The position numbers were made by a program, and so were the translations under genes. A stretch of DNA of 64,000 nt from NCBI GenBank assembly GCA_037903475.1, contig JBAJFG010000313.1, positions 744,001-808,000 on the forward strand. Reading direction: 5' to 3'. Origin of the DNA: Ancylostoma caninum (lineage: Eukaryota; Nematoda; Chromadorea; Rhabditida; Ancylostomatidae). Under the pieces are notes generated by a model. That model saw only the letters and a list, made by a program, of their open reading frames with translations. It made no database searches and was not told the origin of the DNA. Each line of letters opens with the position of its first letter. Within the stretch, counting starts at the first letter, position 1. Below, piece by piece: positions 46,248-56,722 of the stretch.

Positions 46248-47605
46248 CTAGAGTGACGTTGTTACTGGAGCGACCGCTAACTGTCCGCAATACCAGATGA
46301 CTTGGGCGTACTCTTCCGGATCAGAAGAGCAATAACAGATATGGCGCAAGTTCCCGTGTTCCCGTGTAATAGAGAGGCATTCTTCCTTGCGGTTCATTTT
46401 TGGACTTTTCGCGTGAATCCACAATGTCTCCAAAGTTTTGCGAGCTGATGTTTGAGGTTCTCGCGCTAATATTTTTACAGTAACTTCGAAATTAGCTCCG
46501 TCATGTCGTACCCTTCTGTGAGTGCCTAGTGGCGTAGTCGTACGAGATTTTTCTTTGCCATCTAGGTGCTCTTTTATGCGCAACATAATGGGCGTGCCGT
46601 TTCGCCAACCTACTCCTCACCACAACTCTTGCAAGAGATCAAGTAGATTACTCCCGAACTCATGCAGTCACCTTTCCTCCCTTCAGGGCAAACAACGCAA
46701 TTAGTTGTGGGACACATGCGGTCGTATAGTCGGTTTCTGATTAGTTGGCGTTTGAGGTTATTCGGTGGTATTTCTACAACCGAAACATATTTGTCTAGAG
46801 CAGCCCTCCTCAGACACTGTCGAATGGCAGTGCTCACTTCATCGGATATGAATGGCAGACAGAAGGGTATTTTATCTGCGTGCGTGGAATCGCGACATTG
46901 TCTCACTACTTCTTTGCGCCTTCTGGACCTAGATATCTGGTTGGTGTATCCGTTTATCGCAGCAACTCGGCGAGCAAGTGCTAGCGATTCCTCCCTCTCC
47001 TTAAATCCGCTACAAACTCCTGTTGCTGTTCGAAACATGTCGGTAACAATAGCTTTCTTTGCATGAGCAGGATGGGCAGAGAGAAAGTGAACTAGGATAT
47101 TCTTGTTACTTGGTTTACGGTACCACTTGGTCCTGCAGACACCGTTAGAAATGTTAATCTGAGCGTTCAAAAAGGGAAGGCAATCGTTTTTGGGTGTGTC
47201 TCTCGTGAGCTTTATGTGTTCGTATTGTTCATTCATCAATTCAAAGCATTTGTCCATCTCAGCTTGAGTAGCGCAGATGACAAAACAATCATCAATATAC
47301 CTACAATAAAGCAGAGGACGACATTGTAAGACTGGGGCTTCAATCCTGGACATGAAAGCAATTGCTAGGATAAGAGCCAACCTCTGACCCATCGCCAAGC
47401 CCCTGATCTGCGCGAAATGTTTACCGGACCAACTGAATACGTTGCAGTTAAGGCATGCTTTCAGAAGGACCATAAGTTGAGAAACCGAGAACAGATTGAT
47501 GCTACCTGCGTGTTCATTGAGCATCTCTAGAATCGCCTGCATAGCAGAATCATTTGAAACGTTTTGTTTTCTGCTTTTTCTGAATAGTTCTTTCAATAAG
47601 AGATC
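46248..47605 (-). pseudogene. Penelope-like element: reverse transcriptase plus broken GIY-YIG endonuclease
   Basis: Minus strand. The first ~270 codons carry a telomerase/Penelope-type reverse transcriptase with IRGLAMGQRLALILA (fingers/palm), CRYIDDCFVI (catalytic YxDD) and FLNAQI. A basic linker follows, then a Cys-rich CPTTNCVVCPEG, then the GIY-YIG start GVIYLISCKSCGEE. The next codon is TAG (46610-46612), where the family has Tyr. About 30 bases on, a one-base frameshift moves the rest (RIKEHLDGKEKSRTTTPLG to EECLSITRE) to another frame ending at 46248. The 5' side opens at 47605 directly after TTTATGTTTTAG, a good splice acceptor, with an in-frame stop inside it, so the N-terminal exon is missing or lies upstream. 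The element is inactive but young-looking. Confidence 0.9.
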
Positions 47606-47874
47606 CTAAAACATAAATACATTCAAGTCGCTGTTGTTATCTGCGCTTGGCAGTCGAAGTGTGCATGAGTTGCTCTGTTAGGCAATTAGATGTAAACCTC
47701 GATGTAGATGTAAACCTCGATGCTTCACAGTACACCAGGTGTAAGGAACCAGTGCAGATCTCGTCCACCTGTACTGACAGCCAAGGAGTCGCGCCAAACC
47801 TCTACGGCCCAGAGCCGCACAGCTGATGGGCGGAGCTTGAAGGAGAGAGTCCACACAATTATGTTTCGCCTAAT
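47606..47874. other. Upstream flank of the Penelope-like element
   Basis: No N-terminal reverse transcriptase coding was found here. A short direct repeat, GATGTAAACCTCGATG, occurs twice at about 47688 and 47706. Confidence 0.5.
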
Positions 47875-48040
47875 GGGCTACATGGCTATGATAGGATAGA
47901 GCGAGTCGCGCCGCTGACGCACGCGCTTACAGCCTAGTTGCGGCCGCACGTCTTTCCGTTGAGAATGCACACGCGGCAAGTAGCATTCCTGGAAAATGTT
48001 CCGCAAATGGATGTGTGCGTCTGACGCATCTAATATATCC
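47875..48040 (-). mobile_element. Fragment of the 25100-type PIF/Harbinger-like MITE
   Basis: Read on the minus strand it shares AGACGCACACATCCATTTGC, CATTTTCCAGGAA and GCGTGCGTC words with 25100-25332, in order. The outer AGGG-type ends are missing or eroded, so the limits are approximate. Confidence 0.6.
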
Positions 48041-48049
48041 AAATATGTC

Positions 48050-49261
48050 TTGGTATACCTTCGTTCATGTTGTTTCTCTTTCTTTGCAGATTTTAGGCGT
48101 GATGTCTCGTGAACAGTCTGTGCAATTTCCTTCCAATTCCTTTGAATTTTGCAAGATGTTGTATTTGACTTCTGATCTGGTCATATTCTAGCTTTTGTTT
48201 TAGTTCCGCATTTCTAGAAAATCCGGAATTTCAGAATTTCGGTTTCGTAATAAAATTTTTCGTACGAATCACGCCGTTAACAACTAGTGCATGAACGATA
48301 TTGAATGTTAGGAGTTTGTTGCTGGAAATGCAAACGCTCGAAGAAAATAAATGAGTCTTTCGCTTATGAAGAGTAATAATTGCAGTGTGTGTTTATTTGA
48401 TAGTACATAGTTCGTCAAAATAATGTCTGCAAAATAAATTATCCGTTCTAGCCGGAAACGCAGATGCTATGAGAAAATCGCTGGTCCGCGTTCGTGACTC
48501 GTATGCCGATACATATTAATCTACATTAAAGCTTAACTGACCTTTCATTAACGACGACATAGGCTTCCAAAGTACCAGTTTGGTGTCCTTACTTCGTTAA
48601 GTCGCCTTTTTTCATGTGATTCATTCACCAGCGAATGAGTGTCTCATCCATTGAACTCACTCTTTCTACGTACTCCCACATCATCTCAGAGGACGTTCTC
48701 TTAGATTGTAACATAAATTTCCGCTGTTTTCAGGTGTAGGACATTTCGAAGGCTCCTGGCAAATTATTACCAATAAGATTATCCGTAATAATTCACCTGT
48801 TTGCATATCATTCTAAAAAGCATGATATCGCGAACATTCAGGCATATGAAAATCCTGATTCAACACTAATTTTTCTGTCTCATTGTAAGATTGTGATTAA
48901 TTTTGAAGTGGATCCTTCAAAAACACAAATTTAGCGGCTGCATTTCCACGAGTAATAATTGGACTTGCATTAAGCTAACGAAATTTGTGTGGAGTAACCT
49001 AGAGGTCATTCTTATTCTCACTGTAATTTTCTCTTTTTTGACTCTCTAGCGATAACAGACACAAACACTGAAATTGGTGTCCCAAAATTTTGTTTAGGTC
49101 ATTTTTGTCTCTGGAATTGAAGCGAATCATCATTTTGCGCCACTAAAGGATGCGCTCTAGTTCTGATGATGGAACTATCCGGAAATTCAAAGAGCTCTTA
49201 GGAAAATTTCAAACATTCAATCTAGCCTAGATCTGACTCGCACTGTTTTTTTTATTGTCTG
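48050..49261. other. No supported gene
   Basis: AT-rich. A short reading after a TTTTCAG acceptor at 48733 (VGHFEGSWQIITNKIIRNNS) could be an exon but is isolated. Confidence 0.4.
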
Positions 49262-49720
49262 CACTTTTTAATCACACCGGCATAATGAAAATCTAGCCTT
49301 ACATGCGGTGAGCTCGGCTGATTTCTTTACATCTCCGTCGAACAGCTTCGTCCAATGGCCAGCGGGGTCTTCCCCACTGTAGTTTCATCCTTCCCGCTCC
49401 TGATATTCTTGCGACGCCGATAGTGACGATGTGAAAAGAATCAGTAGATTGCTTTGGCATCAGGGATGTGCGGAGGTAGAATTTTAAATCCCGTAAAACG
49501 GAAAACGGAAAACGGAAGGCCAAAATGGGCGGAAAACGGAAAGCGTAAAACGAAAAACGGAAAATTCCGCACACCCCTGCTTGGCATACGGTCCACGCTT
49601 TCCAAATGCGTACTAGACCGGGTCCTTGCAAAGTGGTTGTAGTAGGGTGTGGTGGAGGCAGAGGCTGGAGAGGACCGACCGCCCTCGGTCACACACGCTG
49701 CAGAACCGACTGACTCATAC
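49262..49720. repeat. Dispersed repeat family copy (left arm plus body), interrupted by a MITE
   Basis: The left part (49262-49360, with CACACCGGCATAATGA and GGCTGATTTCTTTACATCTC) is the reverse complement of 58985-59070. The body (about 49385-49720) is collinear with 58797-58960. The family therefore seems to have long inverted arms around a body. This copy keeps the left arm and the 58.8-kb copy keeps the right arm. Unknown superfamily, no transposase. Confidence 0.7.
49461..49579. mobile_element. 119-bp MITE made of AAACGGAAAACGG words
   Basis: Starts CAGGGATGTGCGGA and ends TCCGCACACCCCTG. Flanks TTTGGCAT and CTTGGCAT form an 8-bp duplication with one mismatch. The paralogous DNA at about 58855 reads GTTTTGGCATACGG without the element, which independently confirms both boundaries. 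The interior is a degenerate tandem of GTAAAACGGAAA-like words. A hAT-type insertion is implied by the 8-bp duplication and CAGGG ends. Confidence 0.95.
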
Positions 49721-52595
49721 ACAGCGCCACTTATCAAATCGCAGAATCTTCCATTGCATGAGAATCAATCAGTTAAATGGAGTGACCTCTGAGAATACTC
49801 GTAGTACAGAGAATTGCAGAGCAGCGAAGACCCACCTCTAAAAAGGCAGAACTCCAGCGGTGCTTGTTTCGACTGATGTGTATCGTTGTGCAGTTCTTTA
49901 CAGGGTGAGCCAATAATATAGTAACAATGTCCGTTTCTCCTCTGAAGGGAATTGATTTGCCTTGAAGTTAAACTCATTTGAGATGTCCTTTCGCAATGTT
50001 TTACCGCAACAGTGCTCTAGCTCACAAGTCATCTTTGATTCAGGACTCAGGAGATCATATTAAGTTGTTGCGAAATTAATTGCCGAAATGGACCTTTCCA
50101 TTCAAAATGTTGTAACTCGGCTCAAGCACCACTTTTTTCATCACTTTAACAACCGCTCAATTTGGTAGATACTCCCCGATAATCCAGCAAAGATTTCACA
50201 AGGATATCTACAACAAAAAACTGAGATCACAAGAATCCGCAAAGCTTTGAAAGGCGATTTCAGCATGCTCAAGATCAGCAACCTGTTGCTGTCGCAGGAT
50301 CATATCTGGAGCTCGGAAAATGATATACAGGAGGGTAATGTTCTGAGGAATGAAGGCACTGAGTGAGAACCTCGATGCTTTACTGCATCAGTTTTTGCCG
50401 AGTTTTGGAATGTGTGGCTTAACGCTACCCTGTAGCAAGGGGAAACCAGCATTTGTTCACCACTGCCGACCATATTTACAGCAGATTTGCGGACCTCAAC
50501 TCGAAATTACAATACTAGGACTCTGCTGTCAGCCTTTGAAAAAACTAAGCTAACGTGTTCTCAGGAGGCGCCGAGCGCCACCAATGTAGACCGAGTGTTG
50601 CCAAAAGAGGGAAGGATAACTGTCCACTAAAGACCCCTCTTGGCAACAGAAGAATAGTTCAGTCCGTTCAGTAACATCAGTTGACTTCATTTGACACGCC
50701 GGTTCTAATACAGATGACCACGAGAGATGGCACAACAGTCGAGGTTGCCCGGAACTAAAAAAAAACAATACTCCTACACTTGAAGCTGCTGCGGATTTGC
50801 CCGTAAAGAAAGAAGGGAAATGAACACCTTGTTAGCTGCCACAATGGAAGTCGTGCAACGGCAATTGGCTACATGCCTGCACGACGCAGGAAGTTGAGGG
50901 ATATCTTCGATGCCAAAGTGATACTCTTGGACAGCATCGCGCCACAACTTCATCTTCTTACCATGAACATTCGCCTTCAACATTGACGCCCTGTTTTTGC
51001 GTATTCGGGCAAAATTGGCGCCACTCCTAGAAGTTCTCAGGATTTGCGTGGGGTGGCACCGGTGCCCCGAAGTTTCTGAGGGTTGGAGGCGAGCAATCAG
51101 CGAAGGAGCACGAGACCTTTAGTATTATACTACCGTTGATCGACAGCCGACCCACTTAACAATGGAGATGAGAATGCTTTGTTGGACTCACGAGATCACA
51201 CGTCTTGACAACGTGCGAAACGAAGATTCACTGTTCAGACAACTAGCGAGAGACTCGGCTTTGCTGATACAGTCCCATAGTAAGAGGCTTCGAAAGTCCC
51301 AATACCCTCCTCTGCACGTCCCGAGAAAGGGATTTTTTGACAAAACTTTCACCCCCACTGATGCTCGGAGATTTCGAACTAGCCCACCGATCACTCACCA
51401 TTGCTTTTCAACCGCTTCCCAATTCGCTGCTTCACCTCTGCTCTATCCAGTGCTCACAGCCTTAGGAGTAATCGAGGCATTTACTAATAGTCTCATCGCA
51501 GTGCATTTCCAAGAGAAGGGAGTGTTACAGAGCCTAATCTAAATCAATCAGGCCTAACGTTGAATACGTAACCTCTAAAGGGCTAGGAGTTTTTACCACG
51601 CTTTCCACCGAAAAGCATCAATTGCATCATCGACTACACTCGTTTTATTGATTGTCCAGGGGTCGCTCACGAAACGCCTGTTGGATTGTTCAACGCACTG
51701 AACACTAGTATCACTACTTTGGCTCAGAATTACGATTCATTGATTTTGTCGATTTTCCTGTTTTGATAGTACATTGAGTAAATGCGCTTTCCTAACGTGC
51801 TGAACACACAAACCTGACGACTTATTTGCAACAAAGTTCAGGCCTATTGATTGTTCATTGATCCTCTCATTTTATTAACCTTCGCTCAGGTGGGTCAGCG
51901 TTGACATCTGCGTTGAGGCCTTCCAGTGCGTTGTTCACGCCTACGTCATTAACGGTGCGCAAAAATATCAAGCACTTGTTGTTACTAAACATGCTCCTGT
52001 TGTTCTTGCTCGAGTAAGCACGTTCCCTACAAGGATCGCGGTGACGGCGAACATGGCAAACATTTTTCATCCATGAAATTACCATTTTCAATAAACGTGT
52101 GACTTTTGACAGTCAGCTATGAGCACCTGTGATGCGTCCAGTCAACATTTCGAAACTGTTCGGACATCACTCGAAAAGTTTTAAGGTGCTACAGCCTTCG
52201 CCTTAGAAACAGGACAACAATCGATCTACGAGTGTTGTCCCACCACGGTTGCGGCATGTATTGAATCATATATTATTGTAAAGAAAGTCCTATTCGGGTG
52301 CAAAACTGCGCAATTTTCGACGTTATGGGACAAATCCCAAGAATACATCCATTTGACAAGAGCTGCAGTTCTGAATCTCCCCAAACTACGGAAATTATGA
52401 GATGCTACAACGGAAATTCCTGACCGTTACCCGTAAACTAACCAGGCAGTTTGTCCATCAATCTGGGCGGGTATCACCAGTTTTCTAGCCAAATTACAGT
52501 TCATATCCGTAATCTGGTCAAGCATCATACGTAGCCTGGTCAGTGAACAAGCAGCGCGGAACACTGTTCACGGAACAACCAAAATTTGTATCAGA
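49721..52595. other. No supported gene; possible transposon end at 49901
   Basis: CAGGGTGAGCCAATAATATA at 49901 follows a TA dinucleotide and looks like a Tc1/mariner-type terminus without a partner. A 126-codon frame at 51162-51542 and a minus-strand frame at 50774-50983 show no recognisable domain. Confidence 0.4.
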
Positions 52596-52760
52596 ATAGC
52601 GCCCCTTCGGGACGCTAGAAAGCGGGATGGAGCAGCCCCTTAGGGCATGTGCAAAAACTACGCACTTGCCGAGTCCCTGGAAAATTGACAATGAAGCGAA
52701 ACTAATCATTAAATGGGCTAAAATATCAAATTTTCCTTATTAGTTGGGTATGAGCATGAC
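52596..52760. repeat. Array-leader repeat, copy A
   Basis: Begins AGCGCCCCTTCGGGACGCT, a strong hairpin, and stays collinear with 62250-62410 through GAAGCGAAACTAATCAT and TTTTCCTTATTAGTTG. Each copy lies upstream of a 60-bp satellite cluster, so leader and array appear to have been duplicated as a module. Confidence 0.8.
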
Positions 52761-53610
52761 AAGTCTGTTCTCCGTCGTAGGGCGTACTCGTGCGTTTTCC
52801 TCACTACTGGGCCAACGCGTTTTCCATCCGCGGACCTCTATCCTCTCGTTCTCCACACTATTGGGCCGAAGCGAACTCGTATTCTGGTGTCCTCCACACT
52901 ATTCGGCCACTATGGGCCTGTCTTCAATCGGTGGATCCGTATTTTGGCGTCATTTTCACTGCTGGGCCACAGCGAACCCTTCACAGTCGGCTGAAGTGTA
53001 TCCTGGTATTCTCCACATTATTGAGTCACAGCGGACACGTCCTATATTGGCAGGCCCCTATCCTGGCATTCGTCACATTTTTGGGCTATGGCGGGTCCTG
53101 CTTCCATCTGGGAGCCCGCATTCTGGCGTCTTGCTCACTGATGGGCCACGGCGAGCCCTTTCTTCATCGGTGGACCCGTATACTGGCATCCCCCACACCA
53201 CTGGGCCACATTGGGCCCTTTCTCCATCGGTGGACCCCAGTGGCGGACGCAGAAAGTGGGCGGGAGGGGGTGCGTGGGAAGAAAAGTGGGGTCTCCGCCG
53301 TTTTGGGGACCCAGACGGAAAATAAAATTGATAATAATATTAATTATAATAATAAACAATAAATAAAAAATATATTAAAAATAATAATAAAAATAAACAA
53401 TTAAAAATAAACTAACACAAGATTTTTATTTGTATTGTAAAGTAATTTCGAAAATTTGGCGACCCATTCTCGGGGGGGCGCGCGCCCCCCCCCTGCGTCC
53501 GCCACTGGTGGACCCGTATCCTGGCGTTCCCCGCACCACAAGGTCACGGCGGGCCCCTCCTCCATCGGTGGACCCGTATCCTGGCGTTTTCCACACCATT
53601 TGGCCACGGA
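52760..53610 (+). repeat. 60-bp tandem repeat, cluster 1 (split by a MITE)
   Basis: Monomers of about 60 bp follow the pattern GGACCCGTATCCTGGCGTTT, then CCACACYATTGGGCCACGG, then CGGACCCTTCCTCCATCGG. About eight units lie before the MITE at 53238 and two after it. Because the period is divisible by three and the monomer is nearly stop-free, two forward frames stay open for ~190 codons. Divergent monomers without codon-position bias visible by eye argue against real coding. Confidence 0.9.
53238..53507 (+). mobile_element. hAT-type MITE, copy 4 (270 bp)
   Basis: CAGTGGCGGACGCAG to CTGCGTCCGCCACTG, inserted in a 60-bp satellite monomer with exact GTGGACCC duplications (53230-53237 and 53508-53515). 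Same orientation as copies 1 and 5, with a shorter G7/C9 tract. The preserved duplication inside an array gives a clean empty-site reconstruction. Confidence 0.97.
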
Positions 53611-53816
53611 GGCATGCTGTGTTATGTTGAGGTACCGCACCATGGTATTGTTGCGGCGCAATACCATGGCATTGTCGCGGCGCAATACCATGACATTGTT
53701 GCGGCCCAATACCATGCTTTGTTATGTCGAGGTGCCGCACCATGGCATTGTTGCGGCGCAATACCATGACATGGTTGCGGCGCAATACCATGCTGTGTTA
53801 TGTCGCGGGTACCGCA
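53611..53816. repeat. 24-bp minisatellite, left part
   Basis: Repeats of ATTGTTGCGGCGCAATACCA followed by TGGC or TGAC, mixed with longer CTGTGTTATGTCGAGGTGCC units. The GCGGCGCAATACCATGGC words are partly palindromic around CCATGG. The array resumes at 54675 after an inserted element. Confidence 0.9.
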
Positions 53817-54674
53817 CAGGGATCTGCGGAAGTAAAATTTTAAATTCCGTAAAACGTAAAACGGAAAACGGAATTATATAATCAATGAGCATATTTCTCA
53901 CTGAACTTACTCACTAAGACGATAAACTGTAAAGTGTGAGAAGTGCGAGTTCTTTGCTTCACTTTAGAGCAGACCTATCCTGCAAAAATTCGGACAAAAA
54001 GTTAACTACGGTAGTTAATACATATGGAATCTGGGGAGGATCATGTTATTCACAGAGGATTTCGTTGGAGCGAGTTAGCGAGAGAGAAGGTAGACAAAGA
54101 GTGTGTGGCGAATGTGAAACACAAGCAGCCAAATATCATCAGTCGCGAGCTGCGCCAGTGTGGATCTGAGGGTGTCATCGCCTGACTAAAACAGTGAAAT
54201 TTGTGATGTAGCCTTATGCTTTTGTCAACTTGAAAGAAAGCCCACATCATGCGCTGCTTCGCAAGAGTGCTTGATGCTCTTACCATGGCACGTCACAGTT
54301 TCATGGAAATTTTATATAAGTTCACCCCACATTTCTGTGAAACCTTGTTTTTTTTTTGAGAATTTTGAGGAGAGCAAGGCACTTGTGTGGCATATTTGGA
54401 ACAATGATGAGCACCAGCGAAATTGCGACGGTGAATGGCGGTTGGACGTCAATTTTGGCGCCATAGTTGTGAACTCATATACATTGCGCATCGAAACACG
54501 TGAACCCTCTTCAGGATAGGGGATAACAAATACCTCGCCTCCCTCCATAATTTTCCGGGATTTTTCGTTTTCCGGGCTAAAAAGCCGTAAAACGTAGAAC
54601 GTAAAACGGAAGGCCAAAAATGGGCGGAAAACGGAAAGCGTAAAACGGAAAACGCAAAATTCCGCACACCCCTG
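53817..54674. mobile_element. Probable long member of the CAGGGRTGTGCGGA element family (858 bp)
   Basis: The left end CAGGGATCTGCGGAAG with AAACGGAAAACGG words (53817-53874) and the right end, with GGCGGAAAACGGAAAGCG and TTCCGCACACCCCTG (about 54560-54674), are the two halves of the 119-bp MITE at 49461. They are separated by ~670 bp of other DNA. The minisatellite continues on both sides, and flanks GTACCGCA and GAGCCGCA match at six of eight positions. Either this is a longer, parental-type element, or another sequence inserted into the short one. The interior has no recognised transposase. Confidence 0.6.
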
Positions 54675-54835
54675 GAGCCGCACCATGACGGTGTTGCGGC
54701 GCAATACCATGGCATTGTTGCGGCGCAATAACATGCTGTGTTATGTCGCAGGTGCCACACCATAGCGTTGTTGCGGTGCCGCACCATGATGTTGTTTGCG
54801 GCGCGATACCATGGTGTGTTGTGTGGCGGGTGCCA
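54675..54835. repeat. 24-bp minisatellite, right part
   Basis: Continuation of the array at 53611-53816 with the same GTTGCGGCGCAATACCATGG words and CTGTGTTATGTCGCAGGTGCC spacer units. Confidence 0.9.
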
Positions 54836-55285
54836 CCCTGTGTTCTTCCAGGTGGGGGCCAGCATTCTGGTTGATTATTGGTTTATTATTTACACAACGT
54901 CACGTCTTGCGAAATTGAAGCGTTTACTCTCTGTATGTCAGTACGCAAGCTTTCGAGAAATGAATGGCTGTCTTGACTGCACACATTGTGCAGCCTGAAA
55001 GCTTGTAAACACTCCCTCACCCTTATGCTGCGAGACCGCCAGCAAAGGTGACGAAATCACCATCCCGTGTATAGGGAAGAGGCAGCATTGACGTAATGAG
55101 CGAGTCCCGAAGCGAACATGTCTCAGTCCCTAAATATCGGGCCATTTCGTCCCTTAGTCTGCATCTCAAGATTGCGGTGTCTATGAGTACCGCCGCGTAT
55201 CTCTAGCCGCTCTAGCCCCCCTACGGTGCTTTGTTTAATAGATGTACAACTCAGCATAACCAACGTAGTGCGAATAATCATCTTT
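54836..55285. other. Inter-array spacer, no supported gene
   Basis: No gene recognised. GCTTGTAAACACT near 55012 echoes the ATCGTTGTAAACACTGTC word that follows cluster 2 at about 56066. Confidence 0.45.
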
Positions 55286-55936
55286 TTCACACTAATGGGC
55301 CCTTACAGACCGTCATCCTGGTGTTTCCCCTACTATTGGCCCCGGCGGACCTGATCCAGTTGTGGGCCCGTATCCTGACATTTTCCTCACGGTTGCGCCC
55401 AGACAGACCCATTCTCAATCCGTGGACCCTTATGCGTTTTCCCCACTGCTGGACCAAGCCGTACCTATTCTCCATGCGTGGACCCACATCTTGGCGTTTT
55501 CCTCACTACTCGCCGCAGTCAGACCCATTCTCCATCTGAAGACCCATATACTGAAGTTTACCCATTACTGGGCCATGACTTACTTATTCTCCACCCGTGG
55601 ACCCTCATCATGGTGTTTTCCCTACCATTGGCCACGACGGGTCCATTCCTCATCTGTGCGCCCATATCCTGGCGTTTTCCCCACTACTGGGCCAGGGCAG
55701 ACCTATCCTCCATCTGTGGGCGCATATTCTGGCGTTTTTCCGACTACTGACCGCAGGCAGACCCATTCTCCATCTGAAGACCCGTACACTGATTTTTTCC
55801 CATTACGGGCACGGCGTACTTATTTTCCACCCGTGGACCCTTATCTTGGTGTTTCCCCACTACCGGGCTACGCAGACCCATCCTCCACGTGGGCCCTCAT
55901 CCTGGCGTATTTCTTACTATTGGCCATGACGGGTGC
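55286..55936 (+). repeat. 60-bp tandem repeat, cluster 2
   Basis: About ten or eleven monomers of 57-60 bp, for example GGACCCTTATCTTGGTGTTT and CACATCTTGGCGTTTTCCTC, ending CCATTCTCCATCTG or CCACCCG. Some monomers begin AAGACCC instead of TGGACCC, a sub-type alternating every few units, which suggests a higher-order pattern. All three forward frames are open over parts of the array. I regard these as repeat artefacts. Confidence 0.9.
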
Positions 55937-56722
55937 CTAGTGCGGCCCATCGCTACGCGACCTCTCAGGATGCTTATCCATCCACTCGAGGAGGATTACT
56001 TTCAGTGCATGGAATACTGCAAAAGCGCTAACAGAGGGGCTACACTGCTGTTACGCAATGTCAAATCGTTGTAAACACTGTCTTTCGTGGCGGTACCCTG
56101 AAAGCACTGTCTAAATCTCTCGCTTCCATCATTGGAGACTGTATCCATTTTCCCGTCGGTGCCGCCCTTAGGATGCTTTGTTAAGAGGATCCGGTGCTGA
56201 CCATAATTTGTGCATGCAAGCCAATAAAGTGCATATGCAGCCGGAGACCCTTCAAAAACAGAATTTGGGGTTTTTCATGGTCGCCATCGTTCTCTACAAT
56301 TCGCTTACTATAAAAATCTTGAAAACGATCTCTCCGTTAAAACTCTGCCGCTATCAGCATACAGAGTTAAAGGCGAAATTTTCTGTATAAGGTGTCAAAA
56401 CAAGCTTCTTTATGAGTAGAAAGTCAACTCAAATTGTGGAAGACACACTTCAGAGATTTTGCTTTAGGCCACACAATAAGACGCCTGTTGGACGTTATTA
56501 TGGGAGAAAGATGGAGTTCAGAGCTGCAAACAGTGGGAAAGTGCGCAGAAATCACTGCTCTGTGATGTCAGATATCGGTGGTATCTCGGATTACCTGCCA
56601 TGTTCATTCGCACCCATCCAAGACTTTTATCAGTGTTCGGGGTTATGTCGCACCCCCGATTACGTCTTACGCAAGAACCAATGGTTTTCCAGGCTTGTAG
56701 CCCTGGGCATACTTTAGGCGAC
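55937..56722. other. 3' flank of cluster 2, no supported gene
   Basis: TGTCAAATCGTTGTAAACACT at about 56060 is shared with CGTCAAATCGTTACAAACATT at about 63447, beyond cluster 4. Clusters 2 and 4 thus share a downstream flank as well as monomers. Confidence 0.55.

Noticed and set aside
51162..51542. 126-codon forward frame
   Set aside because: No recognisable motif, no clear splice context and single occurrence. I cannot distinguish it from chance.
55231..55940. Repeat-protein-like frames with a 20-residue period
   Set aside because: All three forward frames are open because the satellite period is a multiple of three. No codon bias or start context favours one.
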